Positions 1 to 32,589 of a stretch of DNA of 64,000 nt are shown one piece after another. Origin of the DNA: Pterois miles (taxonomy: Eukaryota; Chordata; Actinopteri; Perciformes; Scorpaenidae). Position 1 is the first letter of the stretch. Each line of letters starts with the position of its first letter. The translations under genes and the position numbers were made by a program. The notes under the pieces are model-generated. The model was given only the letters and a program-made list of their open reading frames with translations. It was not told where the DNA came from and did not search any database. The stretch lies in assembly GCA_947000775.1 (NCBI GenBank), contig CAMQGK010000171.1, forward strand, positions 2,679,001 to 2,743,000, written 5' to 3'.

Positions 1-80
1 GCCATTTCTGTCCAACCAACAGACTAAAACCTAAAGATAGACACTACAATGACATAAATTCACTGAAAAACCTTTTGCTT
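1..80 (+). repeat. Fragment of TAATCGATTA-type fish DNA element
   Basis: The first bases (TCCAACCAACAGACTAAAAC and following) resemble the internal part of the element whose better copies lie at 2216-2511, 14851-15161 and 37820-38187. It is cut off by the window edge. Confidence 0.4.
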
Positions 81-359
81 AATAATTGACTTAAATTGCT
101 GATCGAAATTGTTGATTTCTGCAGCTTTTTATTGTATCCAGTATGGATGCAGTAAATGGCACATGAATGACACAGTAATCTTAACTAATATGTATTTTGC
201 GTGTCATTTGTATGCCATGTAGTCTGTATTGACCTCAATGTAAGCGCATCCACGTAAATATGCCACACTCAAAAACTAAATGGGAGAGACTGCAGTCGTG
301 TCTAAAGTAACTGAACAATTTGCACAAGTTTTTGCAATTTGCAGGTTACCTTCTTGACA

Positions 360-665
360 TGACCAAGGACTCTTTATGACGGGGACAGAGGGGAGGTGGA
401 TAGGTCTAACAAACACAGGACTTTCAACCAGGAGACCAGTGTTCGTATCCTAAAGTGTTGAGTTATTTTGAAGTTACATTAGTGACATTTGTGTCAGTAC
501 TTAAAAATGATTATTATTATTATTATTTTAAGATTTTTTTGGCCATTTTTCCTTATTTTAAGTCCAACCATGATATTTTTTCGAAACCTAAGTGGTTTTG
601 TTGCCTAAACCTAACTAAGTGGTTTTCTTCCTAAACCTGACTTCGGCTGTTTCCATAGTTTTGTT
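360..665 (+). repeat. Interspersed repeat with CCTAAACCTAA core (copy 1)
   Basis: Shares GAGGTGGAT, CCAGGAGACCA and GTTGCCTAAACCTAA blocks, in the same order, with 57030-57265. Related TAAACCTAA blocks also occur at 61930-62010. It is a dispersed non-coding family without visible coding capacity. Confidence 0.5.
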
Positions 666-2215
666 GTGTGCCGTAAAAATGACACAAAAAGAGGTGTACA
701 CAATGCGTTGTTGGCATCCAGAATGTCCTTGTAATGTTAAAGTATATGCCTTCCCATGAGATCAGGCTGTTGTATTGTCTTGAAATTGATTATTCAACTA
801 ATCTTTTTGGAATTATTCAATTTCAATAAAGTAGAACAGAAAATATTGTTTTGAATATGTTCACTTAATATTTTATTTCAGCTGTATTAATTGTGTACCT
901 GTATTATACTACTAACTCTCTACTAATATTATTGATTCACCTTCCCATTTTTCACATTTCAGAGGTGGGAGGTAAATTCCCATTTTTCCAGGCATCTTTC
1001 TAAATGTATTGGCATGACTTTATATAAACATGTGTAATAAAAGGGCAGACCAACGCCTTTCACGTCGCCTCTAATTGGCCCCTTGTGTTCGTGTCCTGTT
1101 GTAGTAAGAGTTAACTCAGGTCTCTGGCTCCTATTTGTCCCTGTGGCTTATTATTGGCTCTTGGCCTGGAGCCTCAGATGCACAGGCAACCCTCACTGAC
1201 CTGATAACATTTATAGTTGTAATGGATTTTTTTATGCTCGTCATTAACTCGCTGAGAGATTGGAGAAAGAAATTGCTTGTACCTTTTTTTTCTGTGGTAT
1301 TTCAACTTTATAGCATTATGTTCAGATATGTCACCTTCCATCATCTCTTTTTAAGGCCTGGCCTGTCACTGGTTTTGCTTTAAATGAACAGGTCTTTTGT
1401 GCAGGACCCTTGTAGTATCCACGACTTGTAATGAATATTTAATGATGTTGAGTAAAAGCTTTGGAAGATATAATTTCTGTCCAATTATTGGCTCTGTCTC
1501 TGCCAGACTGTTAGGGGTGATTTAGCGGACTACTTGGTAAATGTAGACAGTTTATATGAAGCTGCTCAAAATTAAATCATTTTAACAATGTGGCAATGAA
1601 ACTCATGTCCACTTTAGGTCATTGAGAATTTTTTATTTATTTCCACAAAAACTAAGTTTGTACAAAAGAACTTCAATGATGGATAAAAATATACAGTAGA
1701 AAACCGTAAAAAAAAAAAAAGTTTACATGAATAATTATCAACAGTTACTGCTAGACCTGAGTCTTATCAGGTATGTGTTTTTAATCACAATACCCAGAGG
1801 AGGTACTGAGGGAGGACAATATAACAGGAACACCTTACAATATCATCACCAACTATGGCTTAAAATTACCACATAATGAAATCAACACCTCTCCTGTGGT
1901 CTTAACAATAACTAAACTTGACAACAGGTGTTTCTATTATTGTGGCCACCTCCTGTAGCGTAATCATACAGGCACAGATCTATGTAAGGTCAAATGTGTA
2001 GGCTGCACACTGCTTGTCTGTTTGTATTTGTGTGATTAGCCAGCAATAGTATGATTTGTCATTTGCAAAAAATAATTCAGGAAAAGAGGTTTGGTAACTG
2101 GATTGAGTTTTGCAGAAGTGACCGCTTTTATGAATTTAAGGAGAAAAATCACTACCCGTTCCTTTTTTTTGTCAGAGACCCTCCTCCCACAGAATCTCTT
2201 TAAGAAGTATCTATG
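666..2215. other. Downstream flank of alg6, nothing recognised
   Basis: AT-rich sequence with no supported gene. Minus-strand AATAAA hexamers near 1632-1641 could serve a long alg6 3' UTR, but this is not supported by anything else. A short poly-A lies at about 1709-1720. Confidence 0.4.
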
Positions 2216-2511
2216 TAGGACTGCAACTAATGATTATTTTCCTTAATGATTAATCTGCAAATTATCTTCTTGGTTAATCATTTCATCTCTTAAAGTTCAG
2301 AAAACTGTGAAAAAATGTAAAAACAACAGCCTTAAACCAAAATATATTCAATTTACAATAATACATGAAGAGGAAATACAAAAGCTTCACATATTCGAGA
2401 AGCTGGAACCATCAAACTTTTGGCATTTTTGCTTGAAAGTTGATTTAAATGATGGCTATCAAAATAGTTGCCAGTTCATCTTCTTTCTATGGACTAATCG
2501 TTGCAGCTCTA
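2216..2511 (+). repeat. Short inverted-terminus DNA element (GACTGCAAC family)
   Basis: Begins TAGGACTGCAACTAATGATT and ends AATCGTTGCAGCTCTA, so the ends are inverted copies. The internal AGAAGCTGGAACCATCAAAC and TGGCATTTTTGCTTGAAA are typical of this very common fish family. Length is about 296 bp and it is non-autonomous. It lies just downstream of the alg6 stop and could be in its 3' UTR. Confidence 0.65.
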
Positions 2512-2655
2512 CATTTGTGCTATTTGCTCTGGGGACAAGATGGCCAGAGTGAAATCCTTCATGCACATTAAGAGCTGACGTGCCCCAACACTGGCTTACC
2601 TGAAGCAAAATTAGCTACGAAAATGAGCGGTGCATTTTGTTGCCTTTGGCGCCAC

Positions 2656-23064
<20,409 letters not shown>

Positions 23065-23275
23065 AGCTTCGGTAAAATTAGCTTGAAGAGGAGAAATAAA
23101 CCCTAAATTATTGTCTGCTTTTGGACTATATCTACATTTCCTGTTTACGTCACCCATATAGATTCGTTGCGCGTTCTCATTGGGCACTGTAAGGTGACGT
23201 AGACTCCTAGAGTAATGAGGCGTTGAGGAACATCTAGGAAAATACGAAATTTCCCTTAATCGAGCCATCGCAGCA
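23065..23275 (-). promoter_or_regulatory. alg6: Candidate alg6 promoter and 5' leader
   Basis: A short moderately CpG-containing stretch before the alg6 ATG. On the minus strand it carries a CCAAT box (23183-23179), and a TGACGT cAMP-response-type core lies at 23195-23200. No TATA box is evident, which fits a housekeeping gene. The start site is not determined; the alg6 frame is open throughout this stretch. Confidence 0.35.
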
Positions 23276-23280
23276 TAGCT

Positions 23281-24479
23281 TAAGCTACAATAATTTTATC
23301 AGGCGAGTTTTAACTGTTGCTATAGCAGACAGACAAAGTCGTGTCTTGAAACTTAAAAGGCTTGCTTGCACCACATGTGACTTTAATTGTTTTATTTGTT
23401 AATATTTACAGCTTTGATTTAGGTCGGGCAAAAATCCAAGTAACTATGAATGCAACAAAGAGTGAGACCTGATTCATGACAAATTGATGGATATTGTGCA
23501 TTTTAAAGGTCTATTTGTCCACTAATATCTCAGTAATTTACATGTGATGTTGAATTCAGAGGTCAGAACTTGAAGAAGTGTATTTTATCCAATAGCAAAT
23601 TAGCATTTTCAATAATATAGTAACAAAGACATGTAACATAATACATGCTGTGTGAACAAAATGTATAAATTGAGAGTATTTTGTATAAAATGATTGATTT
23701 TTAATCACTACTGTAAAATTCAATTCAATCATCACGTCAGTGCCATAAAGCTGGTCCATTTCTGTATGTCGATTTAGATATAGGCCTAACAATAACCATT
23801 ACTACTACTATAACTACAATATACTGTACTGTACAGGCAATATTTTAACAGTAGTTTTGAGACATCTCTAAAATAAAAAAAAAACTTAAGTTATAATAGA
23901 TACAAATAAACATCTGAGCTATCTTAAATATCCCAAAGAATAAAGTATGTAAAAGTAGATGAAAAAAATAAAGAAGTATCTAAAATAACAATATTGAATG
24001 TTCAATGTCAGTATTACAGAAGATTTAGTGATATCCAGAAGTTTTCTTTTTCTGGGAATGGTGCCTAGTACTCTCAGGCACTTGAAGTATTTAGTGAAAT
24101 GAATGAATGAGTAAAGCAGCTGACATAATGAATAGATAACTGAAAGTAGCTTAAATTGAATGTAGTCAAAAACTAATGCTCAATATATGTTCAATCAGGA
24201 GCACTTAAATCCTTGTTTTGACTACATGTATGTCATCTTTATGGCATTGTAGCGTGACATAGCTTCCACTACATGTATGGAGCAGTAGAGGATCAGCTAT
24301 CTCATGTGTAATAGTTCCTTCTAACCTTGTGTATACAGATGTGTGTATGGTTATACAATGCGAGCCTCCCCTTGCCCTCCCCTCACAATGTAAATCCCAG
24401 CCCAGGGGCGTATTCTCTGTGACCTTTACTTCTGTTGACGCTTTCGTCTTTGTTCCCAAGGTGTTGGGATTTGTTGGGT
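23281..24479. other. Intergenic, alg6 upstream flank
   Basis: AT-rich with no supported gene or repeat family. A run ACTACTACTATAACTACAAT near 23800 is simple sequence. Confidence 0.4.
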
Positions 24480-24690
24480 AAGACATGTTCCTTGTGGTTC
24501 CGGCATCAATTATGCATAAATAATAATAACCTCGGACAACTGCTGATTTGCAATGACACTTTCATTACAACGGCAGCAGCCTATAACTCACTAGTACCCA
24601 TTAGTTATTAATGCCTGGCCACGCCAGCTTTACTTTGTCATTTATTGCTTCATCTCTATGCCTTTTTAAATATTCAGTAACTGCTGTACC
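24480..24690. promoter_or_regulatory. Candidate conserved non-coding element between foxd3 and alg6
   Basis: Contains ATCAATTATGCATAAATAAT, AACTGCTGATTTGCAATGAC and CCCATTAGTTATTAATGCC, a cluster of homeodomain/POU-type cores in single-copy sequence about 5 kb downstream of foxd3. It is unverified. Confidence 0.3.
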
Positions 24691-25984
24691 TACATTTACT
24701 GTCTGTGATCCCCTCCCAGCAGAAGGCTATAGCTTGTGGTGGAAGATGACCTAGTTATTATGGAGGCCCAGACCTTGCTTGCCAATGCCACTGTAGTCTA
24801 TCATATAAACATGTCAAGTTCTCTAAAGCAAGTCAGACTTGATCTTTTCTGCTATTTTGTCACATACAAACATAAGAGCAAATAAAGACCCATACTTCAA
24901 ATCTTAATTGTATCATTAAATAGTCTAGAATATGCTGCAGTATTATAATATGCATTCAGAGGCATTTCAGCTCCATCTGAGGGTTTGAAAGTCCAAATGA
25001 CTCCCTATACCAGAGGCGTTCAGTGTCAAAGTGTTTTTCAATGACGTGCAACATGCCCTCTCTGATTTGAAGGTCAAAGGAAACACATTACACAAGTGAA
25101 TAGGACTAAGCTGGTGCATCCATCGTCAAATGGTGTCACCATTATATTCTTCTAGATAAACAAAAAACTCATATGATACACTTACTGTACATGACAGTGG
25201 AGCTACACAAAGAAAGCTAAATGTATATGAGTTTGAAAATGCATTCTTGACTTTGGAAACTAAGTTAGTTGACAAAAACTTGGCTTAAAATTGAAAACTG
25301 TAATTGAAAATCAAGAAAATTAGCTCATCAGTCTACATTCTGCATGTACTGTAGATGTTATTTCCAGTTTCAAAGTGTTTGTGAGTATATTAATCATATT
25401 GGTAAGTTATGGCTGCAGAAAGCAAATGTGTTTGTACAATTTATCACTTCTTCTTTTTCAATCGGATTAGGCGTACTGAAACACTGCAGCATGTTTCCCA
25501 TCACACGAATGAATGCAAAAAGTAAACTGTGGATACATGTCTGAAAGAAATGCTCTCCTTTAAGCAGTCGTTTGTTTTTTTTCTTGGGAAATTTGGACTT
25601 CACCACAAAATAACCTTTGTGGAGGTGATAGTCTTCTGCCACAGTATCACCTTACCAAATTAGTTTACTGAAAACAAGTGTACATTTATACTCATTTCTG
25701 TGGCTCTTTGTATTCTTGATATCCAAAACTCCCCTAAATGTCCTATCAGCTGGTACAAACACAAACACTGGAACTTGTGAAAACAAAACTATGTTTTCTG
25801 CAAGAACCTGTTACGATAAGAACCTGTGTCCGCTCCCTGTATGCATGCTAGTGCTAAGAAACATACAGCGATGTGGCAGGATGGGGGTGAACATTTACCA
25901 AATACCCCAAATAACGTCTTTTTCGCTAAAATGTCTCTGGAAACATTGAATCTTAAACCTTTGGTGAGTTTCGATGGACAGCAG

Positions 25985-26345
25985 TTAAATATTTAAAAGT
26001 GTACAGTTTTCTCTGTAATTCTACAGCAGCACACTGCTAAATCACAGTCATCTAAACATTAACTGTGAAGTTAAGGTTAAATACAGTAATTATACTGCAG
26101 ATTACTACAAAACTGCAGTGGTCTGTTAGACATTACTGTGGAGTTGGTTAAAAACAGTAATTTTACAGCAACATAGTGCTAAATCCCACTAATATACTGG
26201 CATAACTGCTGTTAGCTCACAGTATACAGCTGTCATTTCACAATATCTTACTGTAAAAATAATGAAAGCAGTGCAACTAACCTATAATTTACTGTGAATG
26301 TACAGTAAAAATAAAAAATAGTAAAATAATTTACAGTGAAAGTTA
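25985..26345. repeat. Repeat rich in TTACAGTAA / ACTGTAA words
   Basis: Repeated words such as AATTTTACAGCAACATAGTG, TTACTGTAAAAAT and TTTACAGTGAAA recur in both orientations with the ends inverted. This resembles a common fish non-autonomous element. Confidence 0.5.
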
Positions 26346-28188
26346 ATGTTCATTTTTTCCCCACTTGCACACAGGTATTCAGAGGTCTAAAACACAAGAC
26401 ACCCACTATATATATATTCAAATTTCAAATTTAAATTGATTTAAAGTCTAAATTAATTTGTCATGTTAACTCAGTGTTGGTCGGGTAATGAAAGCTCTTT
26501 CTGCTCTGATCTGAGTTCACATGGTGGTCAAATAAGTCAACGAAAAAAGACTGAGAGCAACACAGACTGGCGGGTACACCTTCTGTACACCTGCGCACAA
26601 GCGCGACTGTTTGCTCTTTAAATGACTTCATATCTGTCCAATCAGCAAGCTGAATTTTGACGCGTCAAAACACGTGAAACACCAGAAACTGCGTTTGTTT
26701 TCGTCACAGTAAATGTTAACAGGTTATAAGCGTTAGCGGAGCAGGTTTAGTTGGATTGAAACAAACTGCAGAGATGGAAATTATTCATATAAATCTCTTT
26801 GTCTATCACACAATTAATATGCTATGATTTAAAATCACCAAAATACACCTGGATTGTGTAATATTTTTAACACTGTCTCAGTTTAAGAACATTACCTGGT
26901 AGCCTACATTTCAGCATGGTGTATCTTCCCATCATCTGCTGCTGAAATTTTAAATTACAACCTAATTAATGTCAAAAATACTAGTGTCCCTGTAGCACTA
27001 TGCGACCCTACAACAGCACCCAGTATGTGCTATCAAGCTGTGATGTGCTGTGATTAGGCTACTGAGGCATGCATACAAATATTTACCATTTTCATGTCGC
27101 TCATATTAGAAAAAAACAACTATTGCTAGTGAAAAATAACGACTGGGTATTACTAATTTATTTGAGTAAAGATAGCCTCTATATTCTAAAGATTTGATCA
27201 AGAGTAATTATTGGAGATGATTGAAAAAATCTATGATTTCCTTGTGAGGGAGGGTTTATTTATCCTCCATTATTTCAGGTTGTTGTGTCTCCCTCGGTAT
27301 TCCTTTGAGTTGTGATCTCCCTAATGAAGAGCCGGAGGTGTCAGTGAACGCCCCCTAGCGGCTTGAATCTCCTCCGACGTGATGTCAGCCTGTAGCATCA
27401 CCGGTGCATCATCACGCACACGCGATCACACTGTGCAGTTTTAGTGCAGCCACTCTTACGTGCATGTGAGCATCATGAGAGTTTGTCTTAAGGACCCAAC
27501 ATCTGTAAGCACGCACATGCCATGACGGAAATAAATTGAATAATTGATACGACAACTATAAACGTGCAAGTTTGCTGTTATGCTTTGATGTTTCCTTTAT
27601 GAGGTTGTTTGTCAGGCACCCCCTAAAACAAACACACTGCATTTCAAAAACTCCCATGTTGCTTTTCCCCACACTGTACATCTTTAATCTTAATTATAAT
27701 ATCTGACTGCACCCTGAAAGTGACCTCTGCTGGCGCCTGAACGTCTCTTTCACAACCTCTTTAAACTGAGTGTGTGAATATTTAACACCTCCTTAGTTCA
27801 TAAACTATGAGGAAAATATAATCACCCAGAAGTCATTAGAGTCTACAATTTCTATATTTGTATTATTATTATTTTTTATTTCTATAATGTGTTTCGATTA
27901 GAGGAACGGAATGATGTGCGTAATTTTGACCAAATGGTTTGTTTGGCAATAAAACGACTTCTGTAATACAAAATATCATACCGTACATGACTAGTATTCA
28001 TAATAATAATATGACGCTAATAATAATAGCCCAGTATTAATAATAATGAATGAAATGCCACGGTGACATTGGAGAAGCCTTTTGCATCATCAGCACCTTC
28101 TTCGGTATCTGCAAGTGAATTGAAGCAGAGAGAAGCTCCTTTCTCTTTCTCATGGGGATCAGATAAATATAGCGCCTGTAACCCCGCT

Positions 28189-28189
<1 letters not shown>
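26346..28189. other. Intergenic between alg6 and foxd3
   Basis: No gene. There is a CpG-containing single-copy patch at about 27320-27440. The rest is unremarkable AT-rich DNA. Confidence 0.35.

Positions 28190-28274
<85 letters not shown>
28190..28274. repeat. (CA)n microsatellite, about 42 units
   Basis: Pure CA from 28190 to 28274, about 1.3 kb downstream of the foxd3 stop. Confidence 0.98.
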
Positions 28275-28276
<2 letters not shown>

Positions 28277-28309
28277 AACCCGATCACCATTTGCTGTTTG
28301 TGTAAAAGT

Positions 28310-28465
28310 GATTAGCCAGACACAACTGCGAAGCTGTTACCTTTATAGTAGCCAAGCCGCAGAATATCCTGTAAACCGACCCGAGCAGTGATGTAATGGT
28401 GAATTATAAACTGTGACCTCCAGTCAGAGATCATTATCAAGAAACAACCATAAATATTGTTTAAA
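28310..28465. promoter_or_regulatory. Candidate regulatory block downstream of foxd3
   Basis: A single-copy block with GGTGAATTATAAACTGTGAC and GAGATCATTATCAAG, and a forkhead-type core ATAAATATTGTTTA at its end. It lies within 1.3 kb of the foxd3 3' end. The call is by eye only. Confidence 0.25.
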
Positions 28466-29207
28466 AAACAATTAGACTGTTTGATTTTTTTTACCCTTAA
28501 ATGCTCATATATTTTACACCGGGTTTGTCTTCACGTCTAAAATACGATGTCGGATTTATTTCAGTCTGAAAAGCTGTAAATATATCTAGTTTAGAAAACC
28601 ACGCTGTAAGGTGTTTTTTGCACTAAATCGCAGGATGTGACACGTCTTGTCATTTACATAATAATCCCCTCTTTTCATCTGTTCTTTAAAATTAAATCCA
28701 TATAAATTTGTCTTACTTCCTTACTGTTTTTTTTTGCTATGGGCAACAATTCTTATTTAATTTAAATATTAATTCCAAAATATTCCTTTAAGATCTGACA
28801 ATAAAGTTGTAATGCAAGCTAAAAAAAAAAAAGCTAATGCTATAAAGGGTTAGTATAGCCTACTGTTTGTGTGTTGCGGTAATACTGTAAACAGAATTAT
28901 AATGGTATAATAAGAAATAAAATTAAACCTAAAAAAGGCAAATTCAGTAATATATAGATTTTAACATCGTAAAAATATGATATCAATTATTATAATAAGC
29001 CTGAAAATGACTTAGTAAATTCAAGCAACAATTTATAGGCCTATCTAAAATTAAAATTTCATTCTTTGATTTTTTTAAAATTCCTTTTATAGCGTAGGGG
29101 GGTTATGTATATAAAAATAATATTCTCCAGAACATGCGTCTCAATAAATCTGTTATCACAAAAATTAAGAATGTTAATAAAGAAATTGAATTTAATTCTT
29201 TCTTAGA

Positions 29208-29611
29208 TTTATTTACAAATAAATTCAGTTTACAACACAATATAGCTACATAGAATCACATATATTTTTTATTATTATAAACAGACTATTTTTCAGAGCT
29301 TTTTTGTGTCTTGTATGAAAAGGAAGCAAAAAGATGTGTCCGGTTGAGCTTCCGATACAAAAAAGAAAATAATTATCACAGATCTCAAAACAGGAACAAA
29401 AGAAATAAAGACAGGTAAAATCATTCATTTTTTTAAACAAATATTTACAAATATTACCTGTACAGAAATATCTCCTTTGTCTTTTTCTCTGTTTCAACAG
29501 TCTTTACATGGCTACAGAGTCCAGTGTTTTATTGATTTGTGCTGTTCACACTACCCCCCCGTAACAATGTCTCTATATAAAAATAAGAGTTTATTTTCTC
29601 TTGGGTTGAAG
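29208..29611 (-). terminator. foxd3: Presumed foxd3 3' UTR with AATAAA signals
   Basis: AT-rich sequence after the stop codon. Minus-strand AATAAA hexamers lie at 29596-29591 (very close to the stop), 29533-29528 and 29213-29208. The last would give a 3' UTR of about 400 nt, a more usual length. Which signal is used cannot be told from sequence. Confidence 0.4.
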
Positions 29612-30799
29612 TCACTGTGAAGGCCATTTGGACACTGCCGCCGCCGCTGCTGAGGGTAAAACATGTCCAGAAAGCATATTTGACGGCACGCTGAGGATGG
29701 GAGCGATAGCGGCTGAGGTCCGGGTCAGGGAGAGGGACTGCGCGCTCAGCAGGGCCGACTGAACGGTCACCGGAGGCCGCAGGAAAGCAGCGCCCGGTGA
29801 CACCGAGGAGGCGCTGGACACCCCGATGATGTTCTCTATACTGAACGACGGTCTGTTTGAAGGCTCTGATTTGATCATGGACGCTGTGCTCAGACTGTTG
29901 AGCTGAAGTTGGAGACTCGGGCTGAGCTGGGAGTTGAACGCTTTTCTGTTCAGCTCCGCCGAGGACAGGAGGGGGACGCCCGGGGGCAACATGGGACCTA
30001 CAGGGGGGATATACGGGTACTGCAAAGCCGCCGGATGGGAATAAGCAGCCGGGTGGATCCCGTAGTGCCTCCCGTAGGGGCCCCCGAGGCTGTACGCGCC
30101 GAAACTTTGCATCATGAGAGCAGTCTGGTCCCTCAGCATGTCCGGCTGAACTCTCTTGAACCGTTTCCTCCTCCTGAGGAAGCTGCCGTTGTCGAACATG
30201 TCCTCCGACGCGGGGTCCAGGGTCCAGTAGTTGCCCTTGCCGGGGTTGCCCGGCTCCCGGGGGATTTTCACGAAGCAGTCGTTGAGGGACAAGTTGTGGC
30301 GGATGGAGTTTTGCCACGCCGGGAACTTCTCCCGGTAGTACGGGAAGCGGCTGCTGATGAACTCGCAGATCCCGCTGAGGGTGAGCTTTTTCTGTGGGCT
30401 CTGGAGGATGGACATGGTGATGAGGGCGATGTAGGAGTAAGGCGGCTTTACCAAGCTGTTTTTGGGCTTCTGGATGCCACCTCCCGTTGCGCTCTGGTCT
30501 TGACCCTCTCCCTTCCCGGTGCCCGTCTCTCCCTCTCCGGAGCTCTCGCAGCACGGACTCCCTCCGCCGGACCTCGTCTCCTCCTTCTCCACCTCGATCT
30601 CATCTTCCACCTCCTCGTCGCCCGCTTCTCCCCGGAGGTCGTGCAGGATGCCTCCCACCGGGCTGTCGCAGTCGCTGTCCACCCTCTCCATGCCCTCCTC
30701 GTCTCCCTCTCCCACCACGTCGATATCCACGTCCTCCGCTGTGAGCACAGTTTGGCCGGACATGTCGCTGGCTCTTTCGCTGCCTCCAGACAGGGTCAT
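29612..30799 (-). CDS. foxd3: Forkhead transcription factor FoxD3
   Basis: A 395-residue single-exon nuclear transcription factor. Foxd3 is a repressor needed for neural crest specification and pluripotent progenitors in vertebrates. The N terminus MTLSGGSERASDMSGQTVLT is typical of Foxd3 and fixes the start. An acidic stretch follows (about 59-75). The forkhead DNA-binding domain spans about 116-210, with KPPYSYIALITMSIL at the front, the recognition helix NSIRHNLSL at 164-172, and wing residues GKGNYWTLDPASEDMFDNGS, then an RRRKRFKR basic nuclear-localisation run at 209-216. FSIENIIG at 319-326 is an eh1-like Groucho/TLE-binding motif. It is followed by an Ala-rich C terminus ending KWPSQ. 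The sequence is intact and GC-rich compared with its surroundings. Its alg6 neighbour, in the same orientation downstream, confirms orthology to FOXD3 over other FOXD genes. Confidence 0.98.
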   Translation of the reverse strand: MTLSGGSERASDMSGQTVLTAEDVDIDVVGEGDEEGMERVDSDCDSPVGGILHDLRGEAGDEEVEDEIEVEKEETRSGGGSPCCESSGEGETGTGKGEGQDQSATGGGIQKPKNSLVKPPYSYIALITMSILQSPQKKLTLSGICEFISSRFPYYREKFPAWQNSIRHNLSLNDCFVKIPREPGNPGKGNYWTLDPASEDMFDNGSFLRRRKRFKRVQPDMLRDQTALMMQSFGAYSLGGPYGRHYGIHPAAYSHPAALQYPYIPPVGPMLPPGVPLLSSAELNRKAFNSQLSPSLQLQLNSLSTASMIKSEPSNRPSFSIENIIGVSSASSVSPGAAFLRPPVTVQSALLSAQSLSLTRTSAAIAPILSVPSNMLSGHVLPSAAAAAVSKWPSQ

Positions 30800-31139
30800 C
30801 TCACGGCTTACTTTTACTTTTTTAAAAGTCTGCTGGAGCCAAAACGGCCGAGCAGCCGGGTGTGATGGGTGTAGATGAGACCAGCGCGGTCAGTGCGCAC
30901 TCACGGCGGGTTTGCTGGACTTTTGGTCGCCCCTGTCAAGAGATCGGATGTCTCCAAACAAATCTAAACGCGGTTGAACCGGCAGCAAGCCGGTCAAGCC
31001 AAAGAAACTTCAATTTCTTCAAATATTTCTCCACTCGGTAAGTGAGCAGGCCTGCGTAAAGCGGCGAGTCTTGCCTCGAAGTTGTTTGGAGATGTTGCGA
31101 CTTCTGCGCTCCGACGTCCCTGCTCGTCGCGTATATTTC
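30800..31139 (-). other. foxd3: Presumed foxd3 5' leader
   Basis: GC-rich sequence continuous with the foxd3 body, ending at the ATG at 30799 (context GAGATGA). It contains a 61-codon minus-strand upstream reading frame (31179-30994) that would be in the leader only if transcription starts upstream of 31179. No splice signal into the single-exon gene is needed. Confidence 0.4.
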
Positions 31140-31215
31140 CTACAGGAGTGATATTTGGAGAACCAAGTCGAGATGACACATGCTGCTTTTAAAGGCCGGA
31201 GCTTTTAAAAGGACT
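31140..31215 (-). promoter_or_regulatory. foxd3: Candidate foxd3 core promoter with two TATA-like boxes
   Basis: Read on the minus strand, CCTTTAAAAGC (31195-31185) lies just downstream of CTTTTAAAAG (31211-31202), about 390-410 bp before the foxd3 ATG. The sequence changes here from GC-rich toward AT-rich. A start site near 31155-31165 would give a 5' leader of about 360 nt. This is inferred from motif and position only. Confidence 0.35.
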
Positions 31216-31639
31216 GTCTGATAGATTACTTTTCCCAGTATAAGATATACTATCAGTGCAGGACACGTGGTTTGGTGACGACAGACGCCCCCTCTCCTCT
31301 CCTCCCCTCCCTCCCTTCCTTCCTCCTCTCCTCTCTGTTAAACCATGCAAACTGGAGTTGTTTCATGGATTTGTCAACAATGGGACATCAGCAATGCTGC
31401 TTTCCGCTGATTTCTTGTGTTCGTCCGTCATAGACCATTTAACGGTGGCAGAGGAAGGAGGAGGAGGAGGGGGAGAGAAAATTGGCCTGCGCGATTGAAA
31501 GATCTGATGCGCATTAACGCGGCTGCGTAAAAACAACCCAAACCTTTAACTTACAAACTCCGTTGAAAGCTGCAGAATGAAAACGACGACAGCTAAGTTC
31601 ATCGAACCCCCCTTTAACTTATTTTAGGCCCTATGTGTT

Positions 31640-31870
31640 GTTTTATATTGTGAAATTTTGCATGCATGGATTTTTTTCTGCACTTTTAGTGGTCGCACTT
31701 TTGACTCTGCGTATTTGACTTTTTGTTAGCGCGTAAGGATAAAACATTTTACTGTATATTTTGTGCATGCCTTGATATTTCCAATTTTGCAGCCCGCCGT
31801 GTAAATCCAAGCTGCGAATGCAAAGCATGAATTGAAGTCTATTTATTCCCGCAGGATTAGCCGAAGGTGG
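31640..31870. promoter_or_regulatory. Candidate upstream regulatory block of foxd3
   Basis: A unique block about 0.45-0.7 kb upstream of the presumed promoter, with TTTTGTTAGCGCGTAAGGAT and CCGTGTAAATCCAAGCTGCG. It has no repeat signature and the support is weak. Confidence 0.22.
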
Positions 31871-32589
31871 GAAGAATATTGAGCAGCAGTCAGCGGCGGC
31901 CAGCAGCACCGGGCGACAATGAATGGAGAGAATAAAGAATTTCCTTAAAGAGTTTGGATGAGGTGCTAACGACCCCAGTCAGTGCGTGATTTTACATTTG
32001 AAAAAAGTAGGAAATGCGGGCAGCGGGTGAATGCAAAGAGAGCGTTTATTCACAAGCATGAAGGTGAGCGATGTAGGCTGGGCTCAGAGGGAGAGGAGGA
32101 TGAGGGTTTCCTCTGCTGTGTGGGAAGAAAACAAGAGTTTCTGTGAGCGACTGAAGAAATGTGCCTTAAATTACCAGTATAGGAATTTAAACTGCATATA
32201 TTTCGATGTGCCACAAACGATGTAAACGCTCAATTGATTTTATCGAAAGTCTTTAAGCAGGTTAATGAAAATATCTATAATAAATACCAGTCAGTTGTTC
32301 CTGATAAAGCTGTATTTGAATACATTTAAACATATAAATAAATTACAGATTTACTTCAAGCTAATTTCTGCCTCAATTACAAACAATGAAGTATGGAATA
32401 CATTTAATTTAGAACACTGATATTATTAATATTATGTTGCATTTCAATAAATTACACGTGTCACCACATAATTACCATTAAATACATGAAGACAATTTAA
32501 TTTATCTAAACAAAAATGCGCATTTTCCTGAATTTATTTCGCAGTTTATTTCTGCTTTAAAATCCCATCAGTGTTATTTTTGTATCTTG

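Noticed and set aside
1135..1383. 82-codon frame as a possible exon of the next gene downstream of alg6
   Set aside because: No resemblance to expected neighbours such as ITGB3BP, and no flanking splice sites that make sense.
29529..30554. 341-codon minus-strand open frame
   Set aside because: It overlaps foxd3 in another frame; GC-rich coding sequence opens shadow frames. No family features.
29909..30865. 318-codon plus-strand open frame
   Set aside because: Antisense shadow of foxd3 with no recognisable domain.
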